A DNA stretch of 64,000 bases from Acidobacteriota bacterium (GCA_016715115.1 JADKBM010000016.1:620001-684000), one strand, 5' to 3'; counted from the first letter of the stretch, positions 35,059 through 44,976 are shown. Program-made: numbers and translations. Notes: a model not told the origin generated them from the sequence alone.

Positions 35059-37532
35059 AACGCCGGCGATTGTCTATCGATTGCCGAATTCCTCATCTCG
35101 ATCAATTCGTCCGTCCGGCGGCGGCTCTTTTCCGCCTCAAACGTTCTGCCGGACCTTTGCAGCAACCCGGTCAGCTTGCGGGCTTTGTCGATCGCGGCGT
35201 TTATGGCTTCCACATTCTTCCGATCGTCTTCGAAAATCCCGAAAAACTGATCGCGCGAACGGGCATAGTAGGCGACCGCGTTCTGAAATTGGGCCGCGTC
35301 CTCGTGAATCGAGGCAAAAAGTCCGTTAAGTTCCGCGATATCGAATGCCGCCTCGCGGTTGGCCGGATCGGCAGCCTGACTTTTCGCGGCGATGGTCTCC
35401 GCGTCACTCGCGAGCGCGAGCGCGTCCGAGGTTCTTCCGTTCCGGCTCAGCGTCCGCGAGTATGAACTGTGGGCGGCAATCCGGTTGCGACGGGTTTCCG
35501 AAGTTTCAGGAACCGATCCGCTGAGCCTCTCGACCAGCTTGAACATCCGTTCGTGATACGGCAATGCCGCGCGAAAATTGTCGGCGGCGGCGTCTGCCGG
35601 CCCCTTTGCCAACGCATTTTCACCGAGCCAGAAATAGGTTGTTCCGACGCGCTGCAGAGCGCGCGCAACGATGCGGAGGATTTCCGGATTATCGGGATCG
35701 ACCGTCATCGCGTCGTTCGCGAGGGCTTCGGCCCTGAGATGGCTTTCGAGCTTGGTGTTCAAAGATTCGCGGTCGCCGATCGTGCCCACCGAATCGCCTT
35801 TTCGGATAAACAGCGTCGAAAGCTGCGCGAGCCGCTTTGACGAACGGGGCTCGACCCGCAAAATCTCCTCGACGAGTTGCGCCGAGCGTTCAAGGAGCGA
35901 CTGTTTGTTGGCCGCGCTTTCATTGACGCGTACCGAAATCGACAGGCGCGCGTCATACGCTTTCAACAGGTCGTCTTTGACCGCGACGTCATCAACCCGC
36001 GCGGCGGCCACGCGTTCGAGCAACTCGATCGACTTCCGATAACTGTCGAGCGCTCCGGCCGTGTTGCCGGTATTCGCCGAGTAGATCTTGCCCTGGACAT
36101 CGCCGAGTTTGAGATACGCCAGACCGAGTTCACGTTCGAGTTCCGGATCGTTCATCGAATCCGTCGCGAGGCTGTCGAGATAGGCCGTCGCGTCCGTGAC
36201 AAGCATTTCGCGGACGGCGGTCGAACCCGGAAGCTTTTCGATCTCATCGTGATATTTGAAGACGACATTGTTGGCGATCGCCCGCACTTCGCGAAACCGC
36301 TTGTCGGCGAGAATTCGTTGTTGTTCGGCGCGGTACGCCTGCCACGAGGTCGCCGCGATTCCGCCGACGAGCGTCGCGCCGATCACGATGCTTGCGGCGG
36401 CCGCGATCCGATTTCGGCCGATGAACTTTCGCAGCCGGTAACCGAACGTGTCGGCGCGTGCGGTGACGGGCAAACCAAGAAGCCAGCGACGAAGATCCTC
36501 GGCAAACTGTTCAACCGATTGGTACCGCCTTGACGGTTCTTTCTGAAGCGCTTTGAGGACGATATTGTCAAGATCGGAGTTGAGGGATCGATTGATCCGA
36601 TCCGGCGCGCGCAAATTTCCCGACGGCGCCACCGGCATCGTATTCGTGATCGTTTCGAGAATCTCCGCATAACTTTTGCCGTCGGTGTCATACGGCCTGC
36701 CGCCGGCCAGGATCTCGTAAAAGATCACGCCGAGACTGTAGACATCGCTCAAAGTCGAGACCTTTTCGCCGCGGATCTGTTCGGGCGAAGCGTATTGCGG
36801 CGTCATCATCCCGAGTTGGGTCGCGGTTCCGTCGGAGATGCCGGTGTCGAGAACTTTAGCGATTCCGAAATCGAGCAATTTTGGGCGTCCGTCGGCAGTG
36901 ACGACGATGTTCGACGGCTTCAGATCGCGATGAACGACGAGCTGTGAGTGAGCGTAGGAAACGGCCGCGCAGACTTTTCGGAAGATCTCGATTATTTCAG
37001 CAGTTGAACGCCCGCGCCCGCAAAACTCGATGATCGGAACGCCATCGACGAACTCCATCGCGTAGTACGGCAATCCGTCGGCCGTCTTGCCGCCGTCAAG
37101 AAACCGCGCGATGTTCTCGTGTTCGAGCGTCGCGAGTATCTGCTGTTCCGACCGAAACCGTTTGAGGATGATCTCGTTGTTCATCCCGCGCTTGATGACC
37201 TTGAGCGCCACGCGCTGCGAAAAAGCCTCGTTCTCACGGCGCGCTTCATAAACAACGCCCATCCCGCCGCGCCCGAGTTCGCGGAGGATCGTGAACTCGT
37301 CGATCTTGTCCGGCAGCGATTCGTCGAGTGCGTGGACATCGGCCAACGGTTCGTTGAGCAGTCCAACGTCGGCGGCGTCGGCAGCGAGCATCTTCTCGAC
37401 TTCGAACCTGACCGATTCTTCGAGCGTTCCGAGAAACGCCAGGCGGGCGGCTGACGTCAGCTCCGCGGCGGTTGAGAATGCCTCTTTGATTATCTTCCAG
37501 TCGGCCGGATCCATCAGATTTGTTTGACTCAA
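35055..37532 (-). CDS. Ser/Thr protein kinase with TPR-like sensor tail
   Basis: An 825-residue transmembrane kinase. After about 80 residues an Hanks-type kinase domain (about 82-350) has GRGGMGVVYEA, the catalytic Lys in VALKVIKRG, HRDLKPSNIVV, DFGIAK and ASPEQIRGE. A membrane helix (about 375-400, IAAAASIVIGATLVGGIAAT) leads to a long helical, TPR-like extracytoplasmic region to the end. The gene starts 18 bp after the ECF sigma gene, so the two are one transcript; this pairing is common in Acidobacteria and Planctomycetes and implies signalling from the kinase to sigma or a shared stimulus. Confidence 0.93.
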   Translation of the reverse strand: MSQTNLMDPADWKIIKEAFSTAAELTSAARLAFLGTLEESVRFEVEKMLAADAADVGLLNEPLADVHALDESLPDKIDEFTILRELGRGGMGVVYEARRENEAFSQRVALKVIKRGMNNEIILKRFRSEQQILATLEHENIARFLDGGKTADGLPYYAMEFVDGVPIIEFCGRGRSTAEIIEIFRKVCAAVSYAHSQLVVHRDLKPSNIVVTADGRPKLLDFGIAKVLDTGISDGTATQLGMMTPQYASPEQIRGEKVSTLSDVYSLGVIFYEILAGGRPYDTDGKSYAEILETITNTMPVAPSGNLRAPDRINRSLNSDLDNIVLKALQKEPSRRYQSVEQFAEDLRRWLLGLPVTARADTFGYRLRKFIGRNRIAAAASIVIGATLVGGIAATSWQAYRAEQQRILADKRFREVRAIANNVVFKYHDEIEKLPGSTAVREMLVTDATAYLDSLATDSMNDPELERELGLAYLKLGDVQGKIYSANTGNTAGALDSYRKSIELLERVAAARVDDVAVKDDLLKAYDARLSISVRVNESAANKQSLLERSAQLVEEILRVEPRSSKRLAQLSTLFIRKGDSVGTIGDRESLNTKLESHLRAEALANDAMTVDPDNPEILRIVARALQRVGTTYFWLGENALAKGPADAAADNFRAALPYHERMFKLVERLSGSVPETSETRRNRIAAHSSYSRTLSRNGRTSDALALASDAETIAAKSQAADPANREAAFDIAELNGLFASIHEDAAQFQNAVAYYARSRDQFFGIFEDDRKNVEAINAAIDKARKLTGLLQRSGRTFEAEKSRRRTDELIEMRNSAIDRQSPAF

Positions 37533-37550
37533 CTTCTTTTGACGCGGGCG

Positions 37551-38108
37551 TCAGGTCAACTGCGTCAGAAGCCAGGCGCGCGCCGACGCCCAATCACGCT
37601 TGACGGTCGAAACGGAAACACTCATAAAATCGGCGATCTCCTCGTTGGTCAAACCGCCGAAGAATTTGAGTTCGACGATCCGCGCCTGATCCGGATCCAT
37701 CACCGCGAGACGATTCAGCGCGTCGTCAAGAACGGTAAGATCCAATTCAGTCGATTTCGGAAAACTGACGGCTTCGTCAAGCGACAGGAGCGTTTCGCCG
37801 GCGCCGCGTTTTTGAGCGCGTTTGGCGACCGCGTGATTTACCAGTATGCGGCGCATCGCCTCGGCGGCGATCGCGAAAAAGTGAAGCCGGTTTCGCCAGT
37901 CGACTGAATGCTGATCAACGAGAACGAGATACGCTTCGTTGACGAGCGCAGTCGGTTGCAGCGTGTGATCCGGGCGTTCGAAGGCGAGTCTTTTCGCCGC
38001 CACGCGTTTGAGTTCGTCGTAAACGAGCGGCAACAGTTCGTCGAGCGCGCGACGGTTGCCGCCGCGCGCCCGGTTCAAGAGTTCCGTGATTTCGGGCGCT
38101 TCACTCAT
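37551..38108 (-). CDS. ECF-type RNA polymerase sigma factor
   Basis: About 185 residues from ATG 38108 (MSEAPEITELLNRARGGNRR). Region 2 covers LLPLVYDELKRVAAKRLA and TALVNEAYLVLVD with the promoter-melting segment RLHFFAIAAEAMRRILVNHA; region 4 is the helix-turn-helix LTNEEIADFMSVSVSTVKRD. It belongs to the ECF group usually found directly ahead of a Ser/Thr kinase (TIGR02999-like). No anti-sigma gene is present, so the kinase is the likely regulator. The open frame extends to 38228 but ATG 38108 fits the family start. Confidence 0.9.
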   Translation of the reverse strand: MSEAPEITELLNRARGGNRRALDELLPLVYDELKRVAAKRLAFERPDHTLQPTALVNEAYLVLVDQHSVDWRNRLHFFAIAAEAMRRILVNHAVAKRAQKRGAGETLLSLDEAVSFPKSTELDLTVLDDALNRLAVMDPDQARIVELKFFGGLTNEEIADFMSVSVSTVKRDWASARAWLLTQLT

Positions 38109-38258
38109 ACCGTGACTTTCGGCTGATTTTATCAAATTCGGAGCAATTTTCCTCATTCGACCGGCAAAAGATCGAGTTCTCGCGTCCCCACGATTCAGAA
38201 ATGGGAAAAGGGCGAACCGCCTCCGCAATTCACCCTTTCTTAAATTTATTGAGACGAG

Positions 38259-38966
38259 TTATTCGAATCCGAGTTTCAAGCGATAGGTGCCGATCTTTCC
38301 GTCGCCCCAGAAGCGTTCGCCCTCGATGACAATTGATGCGTCACCAGCTTTGTAATCGCTGAATCCACCGAAAAGGATCTTATCCTTGGTCGTTTTTTCG
38401 GCGTCCTTCTGGTCGATCTTGTCGGAGGCCGCTTTGCCATCGCCGAGAAAGACCATAGCTCCCTTCGCGATCAGATCGACAACCCCCGAAGGCAGGCCGA
38501 CCGCGCCGCCCGCGAGTTTGATCGCATCCGATCCGACCGCGATCAGGACTTTTCGCAGGTAGTAGCCGAAGTTCTTGTCGTGAATGTCGTAGATCTGAAC
38601 GCGCACCGAGAGCAAGGTGCCGGGAAGGCTCTCGATCCGATAATTGTCTGCTTGAAATCCGAAGCTGTTGGTTCGGAGGCGACTGAGGTCAAGTTCGACC
38701 GGGTCTGTTTTTTTGTCCTTGGGCGGCAGATAGAGGTTTTCAGTCTCTTTTCTCCAGTGCCAAAAGTCCTTCGTTTTTGGCTTCTCGACCATCACCGTCA
38801 CGTTTTGTTTGACGTTTTTGCCGTCCGCGCCGACCACCGGTTTGTCCTTGTCGTCGACTTTATCGACCTCAAGCGTGATGAAATATACAAGTCGAAAATT
38901 CTTCTTGCTGTTGTCGCTTCCGAAATTGGGAAACCACAACCCTTCCAGGATAAGCTGCTTAGTCAT
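38259..38966 (-). CDS. Hypothetical soluble protein
   Basis: A 235-residue protein (MTKQLILEGLWFPNFGSDNS) with an ATG preceded by CGGAG at good spacing. It is rich in Lys and Asp with alternating strands (FRLVYFITLEVDKVDDKDKP, LLSVRVQIYDIHDKNFGYYL) and one Gly/Ala segment (DAIKLAGGAVGLPSGVVDLI). No signal peptide. The family is not recognised; it is not in an obvious operon. Confidence 0.7.
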   Translation of the reverse strand: MTKQLILEGLWFPNFGSDNSKKNFRLVYFITLEVDKVDDKDKPVVGADGKNVKQNVTVMVEKPKTKDFWHWRKETENLYLPPKDKKTDPVELDLSRLRTNSFGFQADNYRIESLPGTLLSVRVQIYDIHDKNFGYYLRKVLIAVGSDAIKLAGGAVGLPSGVVDLIAKGAMVFLGDGKAASDKIDQKDAEKTTKDKILFGGFSDYKAGDASIVIEGERFWGDGKIGTYRLKLGFE

Positions 38967-39102
38967 CTTTTTTTCTCCGTTAGTATTGCTTTAGAAACTC
39001 CACATAACCTGTAATGACATCGCGACCAAATTCCTTTCACAAAAATAGTTTGGGCCGGTTTCCCAAATTTTCTTGCGATTTGCTTTAGGAGACGAAATAC
39101 CA

Positions 39103-40689
39103 ATGAAACTTCTGAAAATATCAATGCTCTTGACCTTGTTTGCGGTCGCCTCGTCCGCGCAGAACATCGCGAAGGTCGCTGACGAAACTTTCGATTACAT
39201 CAAGTCCGGAACATTCAGTAAACCAAAGGTCGCCAAGAACACGACGAAGATGTCGCTCGGACAGGTTCGCGTCCATTACAAACTGATCACCTCGCAGGCA
39301 ACCGCGAAAAGCGGCAGCAGCGCCGAGGTCACGGTCTATCTCGACAGCGATCTGACCGAACGCGATCTGCAAAACCTGACCGATGAATTCTACGTGATCT
39401 TGCGAAACAAACTGGCCGCCGCGGGAATTTCCGCCGGAACGTACGATGAGGTCAAAGCCACCGATTATTATGCCGAACGGCAAAAGACTCAGGAAGACAA
39501 AAAGCTCAACGACTACGACGGCAAAAACGGTCAGGCGTGGATCTCATTCACCGCTTACGACGGGCCGGTGATGGTCCGCTGGCGTCCGTTCGGCACGACT
39601 GAGCTGATCGGATTCGGCAAGATCAAGAAAATGGCGAATGCCGCCGAGACGACCGGCGGAGATCTCGCGACATTTGACGTCGTGCTCGACTTTGCCTCGA
39701 TCCAGCTCAAGGCTGGCTTTCGGCAGGACCGCGCCGGATGGCTCTACGATAACGGCAAATACACGGCCGATTACGCGATCGGGGCGTTGATGAACGTTCC
39801 CGACAGCTTCGTCTTTTTGATCGACAAAAAGAACAACGTCGAGCAGTTTCGCAGCGCGCTTCCGGTCGCCGCGCGCGGGCTCTTCGCCGAAAAACCGTAC
39901 GAGGACGCTTCGAAGACCTCATTGAAAACGAGGCAATTGATGGGCGATGCGAGATTTACGTTTACGCCGCTCGTGATCTCTTCAAAACGGGAACTCTATC
40001 TCAACGCCGCACGCGAAATGCTCTCTCTTTACGCCGATATGTTCGTCGAAAAAATGCGCGTGATCCGCGGAAGTTCGACACCGGCCAATTCGAACTCGGC
40101 GCAGAAGCCGGTCGACAACACGACGATTCAGCAGGTAAACGAAGCCGCGAGGAACAACAACGAACCGACTCCCGTGACGACCGGCGAACTTGAAGCGGCT
40201 GCCGGGGACGCGGCCAAAGCGGGCAAGTTCAAACTCGCGGTCGATTACTACACGGAGCTGATCAAGAAGGAGCCGGGCGAAGCCAAGTGGTATCTCGGCC
40301 GCGGAGCCGTCTATCTGAACGATCTCGGCGACCTCAAAGCCGCGATCAAGGACTTTGACCAAGGCATCAAGCTCGACCCGAACGAACCGGTCTTCTACTA
40401 CAACCGTGGCACGGCATACGTAAAACAGGAAGAATGGAAGAAGGCAAAGGCGGATTTCGACAAGCATATCTCGCTCAATCCGAACTTCGCCGAATCGTAC
40501 CTGAATCGCGGAATCACGTTCATTTACCTGAAGAATCTTGACGCCGCGCTGGCCGACTTCAACCGCGGCATCCAGGTTAACCCCCGACTCCCGAATCTCT
40601 ATCGCGCCCGCGCGCTGGTGTATAAGTCGCAAGGCAACGCCGCCCTCGCGCAGGCCGATGAGATTCGGGCCGCCCAACTTGAGCAGTGA
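39103..40689 (+). CDS. Exported TPR protein
   Basis: A 528-residue protein from ATG 39103 with a signal peptide (MKLLKISMLLTLFAVASSAQ) and GGAG eleven bases upstream. The N-terminal 320 residues are a beta-rich domain of unknown type; the C-terminal part has four TPRs (LGRGAVYLNDLGDLKAAIKD, YYNRGTAYVKQEEWKKAKAD, YLNRGITFIYLKNLDAALAD). It is probably a periplasmic scaffold; no partner can be named from context. Confidence 0.85.
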   Translation: MKLLKISMLLTLFAVASSAQNIAKVADETFDYIKSGTFSKPKVAKNTTKMSLGQVRVHYKLITSQATAKSGSSAEVTVYLDSDLTERDLQNLTDEFYVILRNKLAAAGISAGTYDEVKATDYYAERQKTQEDKKLNDYDGKNGQAWISFTAYDGPVMVRWRPFGTTELIGFGKIKKMANAAETTGGDLATFDVVLDFASIQLKAGFRQDRAGWLYDNGKYTADYAIGALMNVPDSFVFLIDKKNNVEQFRSALPVAARGLFAEKPYEDASKTSLKTRQLMGDARFTFTPLVISSKRELYLNAAREMLSLYADMFVEKMRVIRGSSTPANSNSAQKPVDNTTIQQVNEAARNNNEPTPVTTGELEAAAGDAAKAGKFKLAVDYYTELIKKEPGEAKWYLGRGAVYLNDLGDLKAAIKDFDQGIKLDPNEPVFYYNRGTAYVKQEEWKKAKADFDKHISLNPNFAESYLNRGITFIYLKNLDAALADFNRGIQVNPRLPNLYRARALVYKSQGNAALAQADEIRAAQLEQ

Positions 40690-40703
40690 GATCAGTGAGA
40701 TCA

Positions 40704-40781
40704 GTGCATAGTGCAGAGTGCAGAGTGCAGAGTGCAGAGTGGAATTCTGGCACTATGCACTCTGCACTCTGCACTATGCAC
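40704..40781. terminator. 26-bp perfect stem hairpin after the TPR gene
   Basis: Arms 40704-40729 and 40756-40781 are exact complements (GTGCATAGTGCAGAGTGCAG then AGTGCA) with a 26-nt loop; the arms are themselves tandem GTGCAGA units. It directly follows the TPR gene and precedes recA, so it may end transcription, although no U-tract is present. It is also a repeat of the satellite type. Confidence 0.55.
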
Positions 40782-40862
40782 TACCTTGCACTTTTCCCCT
40801 GTTTCCTCTAACTTATTATTCCTAAACTCAATCAACTTCCTTTCGTCAAAGGAAATCTCACG

Positions 40863-40884
40863 GTTGTTTCACCTATGAAACAAC
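40863..40884. promoter_or_regulatory. 22-bp perfect palindrome upstream of recA (candidate SOS operator)
   Basis: GTTGTTTCA-CCTA-TGAAACAAC: 9-bp arms with a 4-bp spacer, ending two bases before a possible -35. This is the position and symmetry expected of a LexA-type operator for recA. The sequence is not the E. coli or B. subtilis SOS box, so the regulator is an inference. Confidence 0.6.
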
Positions 40885-40885
40885 A

Positions 40886-40915
40886 TTTCACAAACGCTCT
40901 TTTTTGTGTTACACT
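40886..40915 (+). promoter_or_regulatory. Candidate recA promoter
   Basis: TTTCAC (40886-40891) and TACACT (40910-40915) with 18-bp spacing, the latter preceded by TGT as in an extended -10. It lies 46 bp before the recA start and just downstream of the palindrome. Confidence 0.5.
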
Positions 40916-40960
40916 CTGCATCAAGATTTGGGAAATCAGCAAAAAGGAGAAAGAAAAAGG

Positions 40961-41983
<1,023 letters not shown>

Positions 41984-42000
41984 AACTGGAGCGCAAGCGT

Positions 42001-42312
42001 CCCCGCACTGGAGCAAAAGCGCGAACGGCGGCAGCATTTCGATGCCGCCGCCGTTCCACGACTAATTCACCTTTTTCTTGACCGTCTTCAAGACCTGGGC
42101 CGCGTCGCACAGTTGAGTCGGAGCCTTGTCGGCGGCGCGGATCCTTGATGATGCGACCCCGCACTGGAGCAAAAGCGCGAACGGCGGCAGCATTCCGGTG
42201 CCGCCGCCGTTCCGCGACTAATTCACCTTTTTCTTGACCGTCTTCAAGCCTTGATTCACGGCATCGCGCAACTGCGTAGGCGCTTTGTTGACGGCATTCG
42301 GATCCTTGATGA
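42001..42312. repeat. Tandem duplication of about 156 bp containing a GAACGGCGGC hairpin and a lipoprotein 3' end
   Basis: The segment starting CCCCGCACTGGAGCAAAAGC at 42001 recurs at 42157. Each copy has a 10-bp perfect stem (GAACGGCGGC / GCCGCCGTTC; 42023-42056 and 42179-42212) followed by the end of the lipoprotein gene read on the minus strand (LKTVKKKVN stop). The copy next to recA is diverged and truncated. Confidence 0.8.
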
Positions 42313-42658
42313 CCCGGTTCATTTGCTCTTTCAAAGTCTTTTCGTCCGGAATTCCGGGAGTCGGCGTGGCGCCTTTCGGAACCGGCGTCCTGCCGACAGT
42401 GTTCGAATCGGGAATCCCCGGCGTCGGCGTCGCGCCGCGCGGCAAATTCGTGAGATTGGCCTGGTTAACCGGCGGAATTCCCGGCGTTTCCTTTCCGTCC
42501 GGCGCGATCGGCGTTCCAGAGAACTCGGGCGGGACGTTGGACGCGGTGTTGCTGTTCGGCGTGGTCTGTGTCGAATTTCCCGGCGCGGTGGCCGATGTGC
42601 AGGCGGCGACGAAAGCGGCCGTCAGAATGATTGCGATGTAAAAAGCATTTCGTATCAT
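42218..42658 (-). CDS. Proline-rich lipoprotein
   Basis: A 146-residue protein with a lipobox (ILTAAFVAAC; Cys at 20) after MIRNAFYIAI. The mature part is disordered with repeats GATPTPGIPD and a helical basic end (LRDAVNQGLKTVKKKVN). TAGGAG precedes the ATG. Probably a surface lipoprotein; no family recognised. The end of the gene has been duplicated toward recA. Confidence 0.8.
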   Translation of the reverse strand: MIRNAFYIAIILTAAFVAACTSATAPGNSTQTTPNSNTASNVPPEFSGTPIAPDGKETPGIPPVNQANLTNLPRGATPTPGIPDSNTVGRTPVPKGATPTPGIPDEKTLKEQMNRVIKDPNAVNKAPTQLRDAVNQGLKTVKKKVN

Positions 42659-42687
42659 AATTTTCTGTCTCCTATTTAAACATAACT

Positions 42688-42742
42688 GTGCCGGCTTGAA
42701 TGTTGCGCCTCCGGAGGGCGGCGACGGCGTTCAAACCGGCAC
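42688..42742 (-). promoter_or_regulatory. Structured leader upstream of the lipoprotein gene
   Basis: Arms GTGCCGGCTTGAA and TTCAAACCGGCAC (12 of 13 paired) enclose a near-palindromic CGCCCTCCGGAGGCG-type hairpin. On the minus strand this would form a long stem-loop about 30-85 nt before the lipoprotein start codon. It may be a leader RNA element or an operator. Confidence 0.45.
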
Positions 42743-42967
42743 GGGCAGGTATCAAACGGAATTCGGAAGGTTTTAGCAGCCAAATTGGGCAAAGCGACTG
42801 CTAAACTGGATTATAGACCCATCAATGTTGTTGTCAACACCTTTTTCGGCCTTTTTTGTGCAAAACATCAACTTTCAGGCTTTTATCCGGCGCGATTTGA
42901 CATCAAAAACTCCTTTATCTAAACTTACAAATTCGCGCCGAAGTTATTCCCGAGGCGTTGACCAAAT

Positions 42968-43043
<76 letters not shown>

Positions 43044-43060
43044 CGTTTTCAAACAGTTCA

Positions 43061-43091
43061 GGGCATCCGATCGGGTGCCCTTTATTTTTTT
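43061..43091 (+). terminator. Terminator of tRNA-Phe
   Basis: GGGCATCC-gatc-GGGTGCCC stem followed by TTTATTTTTTT, 18 bp past the tRNA. Confidence 0.85.
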
Positions 43092-43836
43092 GTGTGCCAA
43101 TTATGTGCCAAGCCAGTTAGAACGTGCGCATTATGCTTGAAACGGCACAGCGCGTTCCTTCTTTAGCTACCCAGAGAATCTGTTCACCAAGGAAGCTCGT
43201 GTCATTTACCGGATTTCTGTAAGAAGCGGCACCAAAAGCAAAATCGGCCGATTGAAGCCCAGGGAGAGGAAGCCACAAGACAAATCGTGAGAGAATCGTT
43301 CGTATTTCAAATAAGCCCGGCTTATTAATAACATTATGAGAAAGTAGTTGACTTTTTTTAGGGGGGGGGCAGATAATCACCTCAGTTCCGACAAAATCCG
43401 GAGACGCCGAATGGCTATCCGATGAGCCCTGGGATGACCGGGGCGATACAAATTGACGTAGGGCGCGGATCACGGATGACCGCGCAGGATTTGTACTTGA
43501 CGGCTCGCGAGGGTTGTCGATGAAACGTTTGCTCGGAATTGAAATGCCTGAACTCCCAAAAAGTTCACGAATCCCGCAGGACGGGAACGAAAATGAGACG
43601 GACCGGACGCAATCGCGTTCAGCCGTCTCTTTGTTTTTTGAAACGATGATCGAGACAATGTCGGACCGCCGGATGCGGCTTGCCGCCCGGATCTGCGGAA
43701 AGGCTCGGCCTTTCCGGCGGCGGCAACTGGCAACGCGGCTGCGCCGCCAATCGGCGATGTGCGGCCCGGCCGGAGAATCGCGCGAACGTTGAACAAAAAG
43801 GACGAGCCTTTCCGCTCGTCGCCAAAGGAAAAAGAT
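43092..43836. other. Non-coding stretch between tRNA-Phe and the FG-GAP protein gene
   Basis: About 745 bp without a convincing gene. It contains a run of nine G at about 43363-43371, GC-rich inverted segments around 43690-43750 and a hairpin GACGAG / CTCGTC just before the next start codon (43801-43820). TGTGCCAATTATGTGCC right after the tRNA terminator resembles the end of an integrase gene at a tRNA att site, but no integrase frame follows. Confidence 0.4.
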
Positions 43837-44073
43837 ATGAAACGGAAGATCACAGAACCCGCAATCGAAAATCCCAAATCGAAAATCCGAAATCGGAACT
43901 GGCTCGCCATTCTCATCATCTCGGTCGTCGCGCTCGGCGTTTTCGGCACGGGGATGAGCTTTCTCGAACAGAGCGCGAAGGACGAGAGGCTCGCGCGGAA
44001 GAATCAGAACTATAAGCCTTCCCTTTTCGGGCGCGTCAATCCCTTCCTGCCGACGCCGACGCCGACTCCGTAG
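43837..44073 (+). CDS. Membrane-anchor segment of an FG-GAP protein, ended by an amber codon
   Basis: A 78-residue frame from ATG 43837 with one transmembrane helix (about 23-43, LAILIISVVALGVFGTGMSF) and a proline-rich end (NPFLPTPTPTP). Residues 8-20 (AIENPKSKIRNRN) are encoded by AAATCCCAAATCGAAAATCC units, the same kind of repeat as the intergenic islands. The TAG at 44071-44073 is followed, in the same frame, by LSKELIYAGQRLLAVEDANA and the FG-GAP domain, so this is probably the first part of one larger gene. Confidence 0.65.
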   Translation: MKRKITEPAIENPKSKIRNRNWLAILIISVVALGVFGTGMSFLEQSAKDERLARKNQNYKPSLFGRVNPFLPTPTPTP

Positions 44074-44109
44074 CTCTCGAAGGAACTAATTTACGCTGGC
44101 CAAAGACTG

Positions 44110-44976
44110 TTGGCCGTTGAAGACGCAAATGCCAACGCCGCGCCGCCGGCGGATCTTGCCGTCTGGCGGCCTTCGACCGGTTACTGGTGGGTGATGGGCG
44201 GCACCGGGTCGCAGCAGTTCTCGACCGGTTGGGGAACATCGGGAGACGTCACCGTTCAGGGCGACTACGACGGTGACGGCAAAACGGATCTCGCGATCTG
44301 GCGGCCTTCGACCAACACCTGGTGGATTCTCAGGTCGAGCGACGGCAATTCATACACAAAGACGCTCGGAACAACGAGCGATCTGACCGCGCCGGCCGAT
44401 TACGACGGCGACGGCAAGACCGACGTCGCCGTTTACCGTCCTTCAACCGGCACCTGGTACATCTTGCAGAGTTCCACGGACAATACGGTTTCGACGACCT
44501 ACGGCGGCTCAGGCGACAAGCCCGTCGCGGCCGACTATGACGGTGACGGCAAGGCCGACATCGCGCTCTGGCGCAATTCGAACACCACGTTCTACGTTGT
44601 CGCCAGCTCGAACGGCAGTTCTTCAAGCACATCCTACGGCAACTCCGGAGACGAACCCGTTCCCGGCGATTACGACGGTGACGGCAAGGCTGACATCGCC
44701 GTCTGGAGAAGCGGCAACGCGACCTGGTACATCCTCAAGACGACGACCAACTCGACATACTCCGAGCAGTTCGGCATCTCGACCGACACGCCCGTCCGGA
44801 ACGATTACGACGCCGACGCCCAATGCGACATCGCCGTCTGGCGCGGCGTCGAATCCTCGTCGGGCGCCGGCGACGTCGGCCGGTGGTACATCAAGAAGAG
44901 CGGCGACGGAAACACCCGAACAGAGACCTGGGGAATCGCCGGAGACACGCCCGTTCCGGCTTACTTCAGAAGATAG
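44110..44976 (+). CDS. FG-GAP/VCBS repeat protein (C-terminal part of the interrupted gene)
   Basis: A 288-residue beta-propeller made of six FG-GAP-type repeats (DLAVWRPSTGYWWVMGG, GDYDGDGKTDLAIWRPSTNT), each with a DxDGDGxxD calcium loop. Such domains are exported and used in adhesion or as display modules. A TTG at 44110 is the only start and has no ribosome-binding site. It is in the same frame as the preceding 78-codon segment with only one TAG between, so it is likely the rest of a 379-codon protein with a CAG to TAG change. Confidence 0.7.
   Translation: MAVEDANANAAPPADLAVWRPSTGYWWVMGGTGSQQFSTGWGTSGDVTVQGDYDGDGKTDLAIWRPSTNTWWILRSSDGNSYTKTLGTTSDLTAPADYDGDGKTDVAVYRPSTGTWYILQSSTDNTVSTTYGGSGDKPVAADYDGDGKADIALWRNSNTTFYVVASSNGSSSSTSYGNSGDEPVPGDYDGDGKADIAVWRSGNATWYILKTTTNSTYSEQFGISTDTPVRNDYDADAQCDIAVWRGVESSSGAGDVGRWYIKKSGDGNTRTETWGIAGDTPVPAYFRR

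Noticed and set aside
43081..43110. Possible integrase att site at tRNA-Phe
   Set aside because: TGTGCCAATTATGTGCC is suggestive, but no integrase gene and no repeated tRNA 3' end could be found in the window.
43117..43473. 118-residue open frame after tRNA-Phe
   Set aside because: Low-complexity, includes a poly-G run, no ribosome site and no recognised motif.
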